Origin: Flavobacteriaceae bacterium
GTDB lineage: Bacteria; Bacteroidota; Bacteroidia; Flavobacteriales; Flavobacteriaceae
Length of the DNA: 9,326 nt
NCBI GenBank assembly: GCA_949507465.1
Contig: CATEMS010000045.1
Coordinates: 1 to 9,326 of the forward strand
Direction: 5' to 3'
This document shows positions 1-6,993 of the stretch, piece after piece (position 1 is the stretch's first letter; every line of letters begins with the position of its first letter). The position numbers and the translations under genes are program-made. Below the pieces are notes generated by a model that worked only from the letters and a program-made list of their open reading frames with translations, made no database searches and was not told the DNA's origin.

Positions 1-1990
1 CAAACAAAAGCAATTCTGGAGATTTAAAATCTAGCTGAAATTTAGATTTGTCTGAGGATACAGAACCTTTTAATCGTGAGTTTTCTCCCACTTGTAATTG
101 TGGTACAAAAACTTCAATGATTTTGCTGTAGATAGATAAATCGTAATCTATGTATTGATTTGTGGTTACTTCTGTAGCAATGTAATTGGCATAAATGCTA
201 CCCAACCCGTTTCTAAATAAATTGGCAATATCTTTTATTAAAAAATTTCCAGAAACTTGACCATCACATATATCTGGTGAATTTATATCAATAATGCGCT
301 CATTGTCTTGAAATGAAGAAGTTATTTTAAAATCATCAAAATAAAAATCATCGGCCTGATTTTGGTAAAATGTTTTTTGAAATGAAAAGGACCCCACACT
401 GTCATCTATGGTGGTTCCATCCATGTCTACAACCACTTTACCTGCAAAAACAGAGATGCTATCTCTGGTAACAAGCCGTAGTTTATTTAATTCGGCAAAG
501 TGTACATCTGCCCTAAAATCATACTGATTAAATGACTCTGAAACATCAACAAGGCCTTTAAAATCGAGTTGTAAATTAGGGTCGTTAATAGAAAGATCTC
601 CATTAAACACTGGGTCTTTTAGGGCGCCTTGGAGTGTTATGTTTTTGTATTCGTATCCTTGAAAAGAAAATGAAGAAATTACACCGCTAAGGCCTGTATC
701 AACCGTTTTTTGAGTAAACCCTTGGCCGTCAATACTTAAATTTGCAGATACCATTCCTAAAGAGGGCTGTTTTGTCAAAGCGCCAAGATCAAAGGAGGAT
801 AGGGTAATATCACCTTTATAGCTAGCAAGGGCCACATCTGTATAATCATCTATTGTGAGTTTGGCCTGGGCAGCTCCAATATCACTTTTAAAATTAGCGG
901 TTGTAGTAAAACTACTGCTGTTTATTTTTGAGGTGCCTTGGTAGTTAAATACTCCGAGTTTACCGAGTTCTTGGGGCAGTACCCTACCAAGAATGTTTGG
1001 TAAAAAACGACGTAAATCATAGTAACTCGTTGTGATATTGTGACGCCTGAAATTTATTGCAAAAGCCTTTTTGCCTTTTAAAATATCTTTGAAATAATAA
1101 TCACCCGCTACCCTTGTGTTTGCTGTTGTAAGGGTAGCATCAGTGAACGAGAAATCATTTAAGACTCCATCAAAATTTCCTTTAAAACCAATGGTTTGAT
1201 TAGGGCCAAACTCATAATAAAAGCCATTAAGGTCATTGGTTGCCAAAACAGAGGTATTGAAACTTGCTTTAAATACTACTGAATTATAAAAATCTGAGTA
1301 GCCCTTGCTAGAATAATCCATAACCAGGTCCCCATTTAAAGTACTCTCTACAGTGGTGAGCTGCATGTCTTTTAGGGTCATTTGCTGGGTTGTGTATGCG
1401 AATTGAGCACTAAGCCCTGTGATTTGAAAACCTCTTTTACTAGAAAGACTCAGAGCGGTTATATTGGCATACACATCTGGCCCTAATATGTTTAAATCTT
1501 TGGCAGCGGCAGTAACATTGGTAAGATCAAACAACAGAGGTCTTGCTTGGTTTTGATCGGTAATTTTAATGGCACTGCGTTCAATAAAAACATCTTGGGC
1601 ATTGAGTTTAAATAGTGTGTTGGATTTTGACTTGGCACTTAATTTTCCAGAGAATATAGACATGTTATCTCTGGTTTCATTTGTGTATTTTGTTACAAAA
1701 AACTTGGTGTTGAAGAGCCTCACATCACCCAAAGACACCTGTTTATCAAGAAGATTAGAAAAACTTAACACACTGGTCTGCACCTGTGCTGCATAAATTA
1801 ATGTGTCTTGATGATGGTCTTTGATGTAGAGGTCTCGGATATCTATAGCACCCTTCCAATTAAGCCCTACCCTATCAATACCAATTTGTATGTCATAGGT
1901 AGTATTGAGATAATTTGTTAGCCTGCCGGCTAGGGTGGTTTGTACACTGGGTAAAGAAAAAACAACTGCCAATAGCAGCAGCAGCAACAT
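1..1990 (-). CDS. tamB: TamB-family translocation/assembly module protein, N-terminal part (runs off left edge)
   Basis: The minus strand is open without a stop from 1990 to position 2, giving at least 663 residues. From the family: TamB is a large inner-membrane-anchored periplasmic beta-rich protein that bridges to the outer membrane and works with an Omp85-type partner in outer-membrane assembly or lipid transport. Seen here: a leucine-rich membrane segment (about residues 2-13) followed by SLPSVQTTLAGRLTNYLN and IDRVGLNWKGAIDIRDLYIKD, which is the usual opening of flavobacterial TamB proteins, then long stretches of alternating beta-strand repeats rich in D, N, S, T and F. The conserved C-terminal DUF490/TamB domain must lie beyond the left edge. 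The start is uncertain. The first in-frame ATG is at 1990-1988, but the frame is open up to a TAG at 2041-2039, and the residues between (IKKLRNIIVR) look like the natural basic N-terminus, which would start at an ATC codon (2035-2033). The gene is divergent from tsaD. The family call is by recognition of sequence style, not by a search. Confidence 0.85.
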   Translation of the reverse strand, partial: MLLLLLLAVVFSLPSVQTTLAGRLTNYLNTTYDIQIGIDRVGLNWKGAIDIRDLYIKDHHQDTLIYAAQVQTSVLSFSNLLDKQVSLGDVRLFNTKFFVTKYTNETRDNMSIFSGKLSAKSKSNTLFKLNAQDVFIERSAIKITDQNQARPLLFDLTNVTAAAKDLNILGPDVYANITALSLSSKRGFQITGLSAQFAYTTQQMTLKDMQLTTVESTLNGDLVMDYSSKGYSDFYNSVVFKASFNTSVLATNDLNGFYYEFGPNQTIGFKGNFDGVLNDFSFTDATLTTANTRVAGDYYFKDILKGKKAFAINFRRHNITTSYYDLRRFLPNILGRVLPQELGKLGVFNYQGTSKINSSSFTTTANFKSDIGAAQAKLTIDDYTDVALASYKGDITLSSFDLGALTKQPSLGMVSANLSIDGQGFTQKTVDTGLSGVISSFSFQGYEYKNITLQGALKDPVFNGDLSINDPNLQLDFKGLVDVSESFNQYDFRADVHFAELNKLRLVTRDSISVFAGKVVVDMDGTTIDDSVGSFSFQKTFYQNQADDFYFDDFKITSSFQDNERIIDINSPDICDGQVSGNFLIKDIANLFRNGLGSIYANYIATEVTTNQYIDYDLSIYSKIIEVFVPQLQVGENSRLKGSVSSDKSKFQLDFKSPELLLF

Positions 1991-2030
1991 AAGTGCTACC
2001 AGTAAACGAACTATTATATTTCTTAATTTT

Positions 2031-2058
2031 TTGATACGCTATTAAAGTTATAATTTTA
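2031..2058 (+). promoter_or_regulatory. Possible promoter for tsaD
   Basis: TTG at 2031-2033 and TAATTTTA at 2051-2058 resemble the Bacteroidota -33 (TTTG) and -7 (TAnnTTTG) elements. The spacing is 17 nt, slightly short, and the last base of the -7 box deviates. Transcription would begin near 2065, about 24 nt before the tsaD ATG. On the opposite strand TAACTTTA (2050-2043) could be the -7 box of tamB, but it has no well-spaced -33 element. Both calls are pattern matches only. Confidence 0.35.
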
Positions 2059-2088
2059 CAACCAATAAATGTGCCCAAATTGAGGTTG

Positions 2089-3108
2089 ATGGAAAAAAAC
2101 TGTTACATACTAGGTATTGAATCTTCTTGTGATGACACGGCTGCAGCCGTGATTAACAACGATGTTATACTTAGCAATGTTGTGGCTACACAGAAAATTC
2201 ATGAGGCCTATGGAGGTGTGGTTCCAGAGCTTGCCTCTAGAGCACACCAACAAAATATTGTACCAGTTGTTCACCAGGCATTACAGCAAGCAAATATCGA
2301 TAAAAAACAACTAAGCGCCATAGCCTTTACTCGAGGTCCTGGACTCATGGGTTCATTGCTTGTGGGCACCTCATTTTCAAAGTCTTTTGCCTTTGGTCTA
2401 GACATTCCACTTTTGGATGTAAACCACATGCAGGCCCATATATTGGCACATTTTATAAAGGCCAAGGGGCAAGAGCCGCCAAGTTTTCCTTTTTTAGCCC
2501 TCACCATAAGTGGTGGGCATACCCAAATTGTACGGGTATCAGATTATTTTGACCTACAGGTCATTGGGCAAACCATTGATGACGCCGTTGGTGAGGCCTT
2601 TGATAAAAGTGCTAAGATTTTAGGACTACCCTACCCAGGAGGACCATTAATTGATGCTCATGCAAAAAAGGGAGATTCTAAAAAATTTATGTTTCCCAAA
2701 CCCAAAGTGAGTCCCTTAGATTTTAGTTTTAGTGGACTAAAAACTGCTGTTTTATACTTTGTGCAAAAAAATGTGGCAAACAATCCTAATTTTATTCAGG
2801 AAAACCTGGAAGACATATGTGCCAGTTTACAACATACCATTGTTGATTATTTAATGGACAAACTAAAAAATGCTGTCAAACAAACAGGAATCACTCGCGT
2901 TGCCATAGGAGGTGGTGTCTCTGCCAATAGCGGTATAAGAGCGGCGTTACAGGAAGCTGAACAAAAATACGGCTGGCATGTTCATATACCAAAATTTGAA
3001 TTTTGTACAGACAATGCAGCCATGATAGCAATGGTGGGCGCCTTAAAATACAAACAAAAGTATTTTGCAGACAATACCGTCACTGCCAATGCAAGAATGA
3101 AACTGTAA
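2089..3108 (+). CDS. tsaD: tRNA N6-adenosine threonylcarbamoyltransferase TsaD
   Basis: TsaD transfers the threonylcarbamoyl group from threonylcarbamoyl-AMP (made by TsaC) to N6 of A37 in tRNAs reading ANN codons, working in the cytoplasm with TsaB and TsaE. The 339-residue product is the normal family length. It opens with ILGIESSCDDTAAAV (7-21). It has GPGLMGSLLVG (84-94), the metal-binding NHMQAH (H113 and H117), the nucleotide-binding SGGHTQIV loop (141-148), GGGVSANSGIR (274-284) and CTDNAAMIA (306-314), whose D308 is the third metal ligand. All expected catalytic features are present. The ATG at 2089 is preferred over the in-frame GTG at 2071 because homologues begin a few residues before ILGIESS. 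The gene is divergent from tamB and is followed after 21 bp by rsmE, which suggests co-transcription. TsaB, TsaC and TsaE are not in the window. Confidence 0.97.
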   Translation: MEKNCYILGIESSCDDTAAAVINNDVILSNVVATQKIHEAYGGVVPELASRAHQQNIVPVVHQALQQANIDKKQLSAIAFTRGPGLMGSLLVGTSFSKSFAFGLDIPLLDVNHMQAHILAHFIKAKGQEPPSFPFLALTISGGHTQIVRVSDYFDLQVIGQTIDDAVGEAFDKSAKILGLPYPGGPLIDAHAKKGDSKKFMFPKPKVSPLDFSFSGLKTAVLYFVQKNVANNPNFIQENLEDICASLQHTIVDYLMDKLKNAVKQTGITRVAIGGGVSANSGIRAALQEAEQKYGWHVHIPKFEFCTDNAAMIAMVGALKYKQKYFADNTVTANARMKL

Positions 3109-3129
3109 GCACTAAAAAAAATCGATCTG

Positions 3130-3846
3130 ATGCAATTATTTTACAGCCAGGACCTAAAAGCAAATGAGACTCAGTTTAGTTTCGGTAAGCAAGAAAGTAG
3201 GCATATTTCAAAGGTTTTGAGAAAACAAATAGGGGCTACTGTGCATCTTACCAATGGCAGGGGAGATTTATTTACCGCAACCCTACAAAGCAATGATCCT
3301 AAGTGCTGCGTGGTTGCCATTACTGATGTTTCACAAAAAAAACCACTGCCCTATTGCTTGCACCTGGCAATTTCTCCAACAAAGCTCAATGATCGGTTTG
3401 AGTGGTTTTTAGAGAAAGCTACCGAGATAGGAATTACCCAAATTACCCCTATAATTTGCAACCGCAGTGAACGTAAGGTGATCAAACACCCGCGGTACCA
3501 AAAAATTATCTTAAGCGCTGCTAAGCAGTCTTTAACTTGTCATTTTCCGGTGCTACACCCTGTATGCAGTTTTAAAGAATTTTTAGAAAAACAAACCCAG
3601 ACACCCCACCAAAAACTTATTGCACACTGTCAAGACCAAGAAAAAAGAGCCTTAAAATCACAGATTAAACCCAATGACAATCACATCATACTCATTGGGC
3701 CAGAGGGGGACTTTTCTGACATAGAGATTTCTTTAGCCACCACTATGGGCTACACAGGAGTTAGTCTTGGCGATCGTAGACTACGTACAGAGACAGCAGC
3801 TATTGTAGCCTGCCACAGCGTTGCCTACAGCAATCAAATTACATAA
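3130..3846 (+). CDS. rsmE: 16S rRNA (uracil(1498)-N3)-methyltransferase RsmE
   Basis: RsmE methylates N3 of U1498 (E. coli numbering) in helix 44 of 16S rRNA, using S-adenosylmethionine, on the assembled small subunit. The 238-residue length fits the family. The N-terminal PUA-like RNA-binding part has SRHISKVLRKQIG (23-35) and TNGRGDLF (41-48). The C-terminal SPOUT knot domain has EKATEIGITQITPI (95-108), the SERK segment (113-116), SAAKQS (129-134), GPEGDFSDIE (190-199) and SLGDRRLRTETAA (212-224), the last two forming the SAM-binding knot. GPEGD replaces the commoner GPEGG, a mild variation. The gene starts 21 bp after tsaD with an ATG and no visible Shine-Dalgarno sequence, which is normal in this phylum. 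Identification by motif is firm. Confidence 0.96.
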   Translation: MQLFYSQDLKANETQFSFGKQESRHISKVLRKQIGATVHLTNGRGDLFTATLQSNDPKCCVVAITDVSQKKPLPYCLHLAISPTKLNDRFEWFLEKATEIGITQITPIICNRSERKVIKHPRYQKIILSAAKQSLTCHFPVLHPVCSFKEFLEKQTQTPHQKLIAHCQDQEKRALKSQIKPNDNHIILIGPEGDFSDIEISLATTMGYTGVSLGDRRLRTETAAIVACHSVAYSNQIT

Positions 3847-3860
3847 TACTTGCCAAAAAG

Positions 3861-3898
3861 ATCTTGCAACTCTTGTGGATATATTTGGTAAGCAAGAT
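3861..3898 (+). repeat. Inverted repeat downstream of rsmE
   Basis: A perfect 7-bp inverted repeat, ATCTTGC (3861-3867) and GCAAGAT (3892-3898), encloses a 24-nt loop in the 104-bp gap between rsmE and the DUF4159 gene. A short run TTTCTTA follows. It could be a weak terminator or attenuator, or mark a break between two transcription units. The large loop and poor T tract make this tentative, and a 7-bp match can arise by chance. Confidence 0.25.
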
Positions 3899-3950
3899 TT
3901 CTTAGCCCAAGCTCGCCTATCCCCTTTTTGTTTTTTGTACTTTTACATCT

Positions 3951-4592
3951 ATGCCAACACGTATACTTCTTGTACTGCTTTTTTCCCTGCAATTTTGCTA
4001 TGGCCAGGATATCGCTGTTTTAAAATACGGTGGTGGTGGCGATTGGTACAGCAACCCATCTGCCCTAAAAAACTTAGCTGCCTTTTGCAACAAAGAGCTG
4101 CAAACCTCCTTGAGCCTGAGCCCAAAGGTAGTAACTCCTAGTAGCACAGATATTTTTGAGTATCCCTTTTTGCACATGACCGGTCATGGAAATGTACTGT
4201 TCTCTGACCAAGATGTAGAAAACCTAAGGGCATATCTGAACAGTGGTGGGTTTTTACATATTGATGATAATTACGGGATGGATCAGTACGTGAGAGGTGA
4301 AATTTCTAAATTATTTCCAAACCAAGAACTAAAAGAGCTAGCTGCAGATCATCCTATATTTTCAACTGCGTTTACATTTGAAAAAGGATTACCCAAAATA
4401 CACGAGCATGACAATGCCAGAGCCCAAGGATTTGTTATAGAAAAACAAGGAAGAATTGTACTTCTGTACACCTTTGAGAGTGACCTTGGAGATGGCTGGG
4501 AAGACCAACAAATGCACAATGACCCAGAGCAGGTGCGCCTTAAGGCCTTGCGCATGGGTGCTAACATTATTAAATACGCCTTTGAACATTGA
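3951..4592 (+). CDS. Secreted DUF4159 domain-containing protein
   Basis: The 213-residue product has a signal peptide (about residues 1-18, MPTRILLVLLFSLQFCYG, probably cleaved before QD), so it is expected outside the cytoplasm. The rest matches the style of DUF4159, a family common in Bacteroidota with no proven function and a fold related to class I glutamine-amidotransferase-like domains. Recognisable parts are IAVLKYGGGGDWYSNP (21-36), YPFLHMTGHGNVLFSDQD (71-88), LRAYLNSGGFLHIDDNYG (92-109), DHPIFSTAFTFEKGLPKI (133-150) and FESDLGDGWEDQQMHND (175-191). The conserved glycine, histidine and aspartate pattern (GHG, DDNYG, DLGDGWED) is intact. A TACTTTTA element sits only 5 nt before the ATG, so a promoter there would give an almost leaderless message. 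The next gene starts 3 bp after its stop, so the two are very likely translated from one message. The family is confident; the function is unknown. Confidence 0.88.
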   Translation: MPTRILLVLLFSLQFCYGQDIAVLKYGGGGDWYSNPSALKNLAAFCNKELQTSLSLSPKVVTPSSTDIFEYPFLHMTGHGNVLFSDQDVENLRAYLNSGGFLHIDDNYGMDQYVRGEISKLFPNQELKELAADHPIFSTAFTFEKGLPKIHEHDNARAQGFVIEKQGRIVLLYTFESDLGDGWEDQQMHNDPEQVRLKALRMGANIIKYAFEH

Positions 4593-4595
4593 GTA

Positions 4596-5111
4596 ATGGC
4601 AGCCCAACTCACCCACCACGATACACCTTTTAGCAGAGCAAAAACAAACACAATACTTGTTTGTGATGGTGTGACTAGCCCAGCTAATATTGGCGGACTC
4701 TTTAGGCTCTGTGATAGCTTTGGTATAGATAAAGTCTATTTCTGTGGCACCAAAGTAGCTCTTGCTAGCCCTAGAATAAAAAGAACCTCTAGAAGCACCC
4801 ACCTTTTGGTAAATTACAAAGACAATATAGAAACCCTAGATGTATTAAAGCAACTTAGAGAAAAAGGATACACACCCCTAGCCCTTGAGTTAACCAATAG
4901 CAGTAGCACATTGAGAGATTTTAAAATCACAAACAAAAAACCTATTGCCCTTTTTATTGGTAATGAAAAAACAGGAATTTCAACAAGAGTTTTGGAGCAA
5001 ATACACACCCATTTACACATACCCATGTATGGGAATAACAGCAGTATGAATGTAACCCAAGCGGCAGCTGTTGGCTTGTATGCCCTTTTGGAAAAAACCA
5101 ATTATATTTAA
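4596..5111 (+). CDS. TrmH/SpoU-family RNA 2'-O-ribose methyltransferase
   Basis: Enzymes of this family methylate the 2'-hydroxyl of a nucleotide in tRNA or rRNA using SAM, through a trefoil-knot SPOUT fold that acts as a dimer. The 171-residue product is a bare SpoU catalytic domain without the N-terminal substrate-binding domain of RlmB-type members. All three SpoU motifs are present: motif 1 PANIGGLFRLCDSFG (29-43, with N31 and catalytic-type R37), motif 2 ALFIGNEKTGIS (118-129) and motif 3 IPMYGNNSSMNVTQAAAV (142-159, with N152). Motif 3 usually reads SLNVS.A, so MNVTQ is a modest change. The size resembles TrmH (tRNA Gm18) or TrmL (wobble 2'-O), but the substrate cannot be read from the sequence. 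The start is the ATG 3 bp after the DUF4159 stop. Confidence 0.92.
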   Translation: MAAQLTHHDTPFSRAKTNTILVCDGVTSPANIGGLFRLCDSFGIDKVYFCGTKVALASPRIKRTSRSTHLLVNYKDNIETLDVLKQLREKGYTPLALELTNSSSTLRDFKITNKKPIALFIGNEKTGISTRVLEQIHTHLHIPMYGNNSSMNVTQAAAVGLYALLEKTNYI

Positions 5112-5149
5112 TCTGTACAATCTACCTCTTAGGTAGTATCTTTACAGAT
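5111..5149 (+). promoter_or_regulatory. Nested hairpin in the leader of the THUMP-like methyltransferase gene
   Basis: An inner 6-bp stem CTACCT (5122-5127)/AGGTAG (5131-5136) with a 3-nt loop CTT sits inside an outer 7-bp stem ATCTGTA (5111-5117)/TACAGAT (5143-5149). Short unpaired stretches (4 and 6 nt) separate the two stems. It starts at the last base of the upstream stop codon and ends 23 nt before the TTG start at 5173. There is no T tract, so it is not an ordinary intrinsic terminator. It could be an RNA structure affecting translation or processing, or a DNA operator. Its right arm overlaps the candidate -7 box TATCTTTA. Confidence 0.45.
5137..5144 (+). promoter_or_regulatory. Possible -7 promoter element (TATCTTTA)
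   Basis: TATCTTTA fits the Bacteroidota -7 form TAnnTTTG except for the last base. It lies inside AGTATCTTTACA, a 12-mer repeated ahead of kdsA. No TTG is seen at the expected upstream distance. If active, transcription would start near 5151, just past the hairpin and about 22 nt before the TTG start codon. Confidence 0.3.
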
Positions 5150-5172
5150 CAATTAAGCAACACACATATCAT

Positions 5173-6351
5173 TTGTTTGAACATCTAATACAACAAGAGG
5201 TACAAGAGTATATCAAAAATTATAGACAAGAGTTGTCTCGCCTTGCCTTTTCTGGAAGTCCATTTAGCCAAGTGAGCACTAAAGAGCTATTGCAACAAAT
5301 ACAAAGCAGACAAAAGGCAAAAGCAAAACTCCCTACTTGGTTTGATACCCCGGGCATTGTATACCCAGCCAAACTCAATCTAGAGCAAACCTCCTCTGAG
5401 GCAACGGCAGCCTATAAGCAACAGATTGTAGAGGGCAATACCCTTGCAGATATTACAGGTGGTTTTGGAATAGATAGTTATTATTTTGCACAAAACTTTA
5501 AGCAGGTATCGCATTTTGAAATACAAGAACACCTTTACCATATAGTGACTCACAATTTAAAGCACCTGCCCAACAAGAGATTTAAAAGCCAATTAAAAGA
5601 CGGTCTAAAGGCCATAGAAGACAAAACCTTTGATGTTATTTACGCAGATCCCTCAAGGCGTCATCATAGCAAAGGAAAAGTGTTTTTCTTAGAAGATTGT
5701 GAGCCCAACATCCCAAAAAATATAGACTACTTGTTGCAAAGATGTAAGACACTTGTTGTCAAAACATCTCCGATGTTAGATATCTCTGTGGCCTTAAAAG
5801 CCTTACAACATGTCTCGCAAATACACATTGTGGCCCTGCAAAATGAGGTAAAAGAAGTATTGTGGAAACTAAATAAAGAGTCTGTAAACACCCCAGAGGT
5901 ACACGCAGTAAATATCAGCAATACCAGAACACAAAAATTTTCATTTGTGTGGGGAAGTGAGGCTAAGGCACATTATAGCAGCCCACTTACTTATTTATAT
6001 GAGCCCAATGCAGCAATACTAAAAAGCGGGGCATTTGATCAAGTGTGCCAGGTGTTTGACCTGTTTAAATTACACAAACATTCGCATTTGTACACCAGCC
6101 ACGAGCTTATAGATTTTCCTGGCAGAAGGTTTACAATTGAGAAGGTAATCCCTTACTCAAAAAAGCAAATGCGCCATGGGATTGATTTTAACAAGGCAAA
6201 TATTAGCGTTAGAAATTTTCCTGAAACGGTGGCAAAATTGCAAGAAAAATGGAAACTCCAACAAGGAGGAAATCGGTATTTGTTTTTTACAACTATTGAA
6301 AATGATAAAAAAATAGTATTAATTTGCTCAAAAATCATTGATGAAAACTAA
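5173..6351 (+). CDS. THUMP-like domain class I SAM-dependent methyltransferase
   Basis: The 392-residue product is a Rossmann-type SAM methyltransferase of a family found mainly in Bacteroidota and described as having a THUMP-like C-terminal domain, which suggests an RNA substrate; the actual target is not known to me. An N-terminal helical region (1-60) ends in KLPTWFDTPGIVYPAKLNLEQ (52-72). The SAM-binding motif I is LADITGGFGIDS (91-102), an acidic FEIQEH follows (115-120), and the catalytic-loop motif IV is VIYADPSRR (155-163), where DPSRR takes the place of DPPY or NPPY. The C-terminal part has DFPGRRFTIEKVIPYSK (314-330), ISVRNFP (344-350) and GGNRYLFFTT (365-374). The start is the TTG at 5173: an in-frame TAG lies at 5134-5136, there is no ATG or GTG between, and EVQEYI (9-14) belongs to the conserved N-terminus. 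The gene overlaps the next one by 11 bp. Confidence 0.87.
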   Translation: MFEHLIQQEVQEYIKNYRQELSRLAFSGSPFSQVSTKELLQQIQSRQKAKAKLPTWFDTPGIVYPAKLNLEQTSSEATAAYKQQIVEGNTLADITGGFGIDSYYFAQNFKQVSHFEIQEHLYHIVTHNLKHLPNKRFKSQLKDGLKAIEDKTFDVIYADPSRRHHSKGKVFFLEDCEPNIPKNIDYLLQRCKTLVVKTSPMLDISVALKALQHVSQIHIVALQNEVKEVLWKLNKESVNTPEVHAVNISNTRTQKFSFVWGSEAKAHYSSPLTYLYEPNAAILKSGAFDQVCQVFDLFKLHKHSHLYTSHELIDFPGRRFTIEKVIPYSKKQMRHGIDFNKANISVRNFPETVAKLQEKWKLQQGGNRYLFFTTIENDKKIVLICSKIIDEN

Positions 6352-6907
6352 ATTGTTATTGGCGATTTTATGCCTATTTGAATCAGTGACTGCACAAAAC
6401 AGTTGTGATTATAAAATAAATGTAGATACCCAGGAGGAGCTTTTTCAGTTAACCCAAGAATCACTTATTGATTTTACTGTGGGAGATAAAAAAACAATTT
6501 TTGTTTATTTCTCACTAATGAAACAAGACAGTGTGAAGTCTGTGGTACTGAGTATTTCCCTAAACAGTCAGGAAATACCACCGCTTATTTGTTACGATAA
6601 AAAAAGCAGAATTTCTTTTAAACTTGACAATGGCACCTATGTCTCTGCCCCATACTTAGGGGTGGATGTTTGTGCAAGGCAAAGCAAGGAAGAAAACGCC
6701 ATGCACAACAGTACTAGTGAGGCCTCTTTTTACCTAGATTCGTTGGCTGTAGAGCGTTTGTCTGCATCTGCGGTAGAGAGTTTACGCATTGGAACTTTAA
6801 GCACAAATTTTGATCTAAAACTTACAAATGTTATTAGCAATGAGCAGCTAGCAAAACCAATTTACCCCAAGGAGTTTTTTATAAACAACCTATCGTGCAT
6901 TGAATGA
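6341..6907 (+). CDS. Unrecognised small exported protein
   Basis: I do not recognise this 188-residue protein. It begins with a clear signal peptide (MKTKLLLAILCLFESVTA, probably cleaved before Q19), so it should be exported to the periplasm or beyond. There is no lipobox cysteine at the cleavage site. The mature part has four cysteines (C22, C84, C111, C186), which might form disulfides, and beta-strand-like stretches such as KTIFVYFSLM (51-60) and SVVLSISLN (67-75). No membrane segment follows the signal. The start is the ATG at 6341 rather than the TTG just before it. The gene overlaps the 3' end of the methyltransferase gene by 11 bp in a different frame, which suggests translational coupling. 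Its codon use and AT content match its neighbours, so it does not look foreign. That the ORF is real is supported by the signal peptide and the operon position. Confidence 0.75.
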   Translation: MKTKLLLAILCLFESVTAQNSCDYKINVDTQEELFQLTQESLIDFTVGDKKTIFVYFSLMKQDSVKSVVLSISLNSQEIPPLICYDKKSRISFKLDNGTYVSAPYLGVDVCARQSKEENAMHNSTSEASFYLDSLAVERLSASAVESLRIGTLSTNFDLKLTNVISNEQLAKPIYPKEFFINNLSCIE

Positions 6908-6993
6908 CAAATTTTCCTTTGATTTGAGTATGAGATGCCTGCCTAAATGCTCGAATTTATTTCTTTAAATTATTTAAAAAATGTTGTTTTTAG

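Noticed and set aside
1569..1796. A 75-codon plus-strand frame
   Set aside because: It is antisense to the continuous tamB frame and has no recognisable features.
1893..2078. A 61-codon minus-strand frame starting at TTG 2078
   Set aside because: It overlaps the start of tamB in another frame, and only the tamB frame shows family features. It matters only as a possible upstream part if the A run at 2027-2032 contains a base error.
3821..4141. A 106-codon plus-strand frame overlapping the end of rsmE and the start of the DUF4159 gene
   Set aside because: It is out of frame with two recognised genes, and its cysteine- and tryptophan-rich translation looks like a shadow.
4389..4802. A 137-codon minus-strand frame opposite the DUF4159 and TrmH-like genes
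   Set aside because: It is antisense to two well-supported genes and shows no domain or signal.
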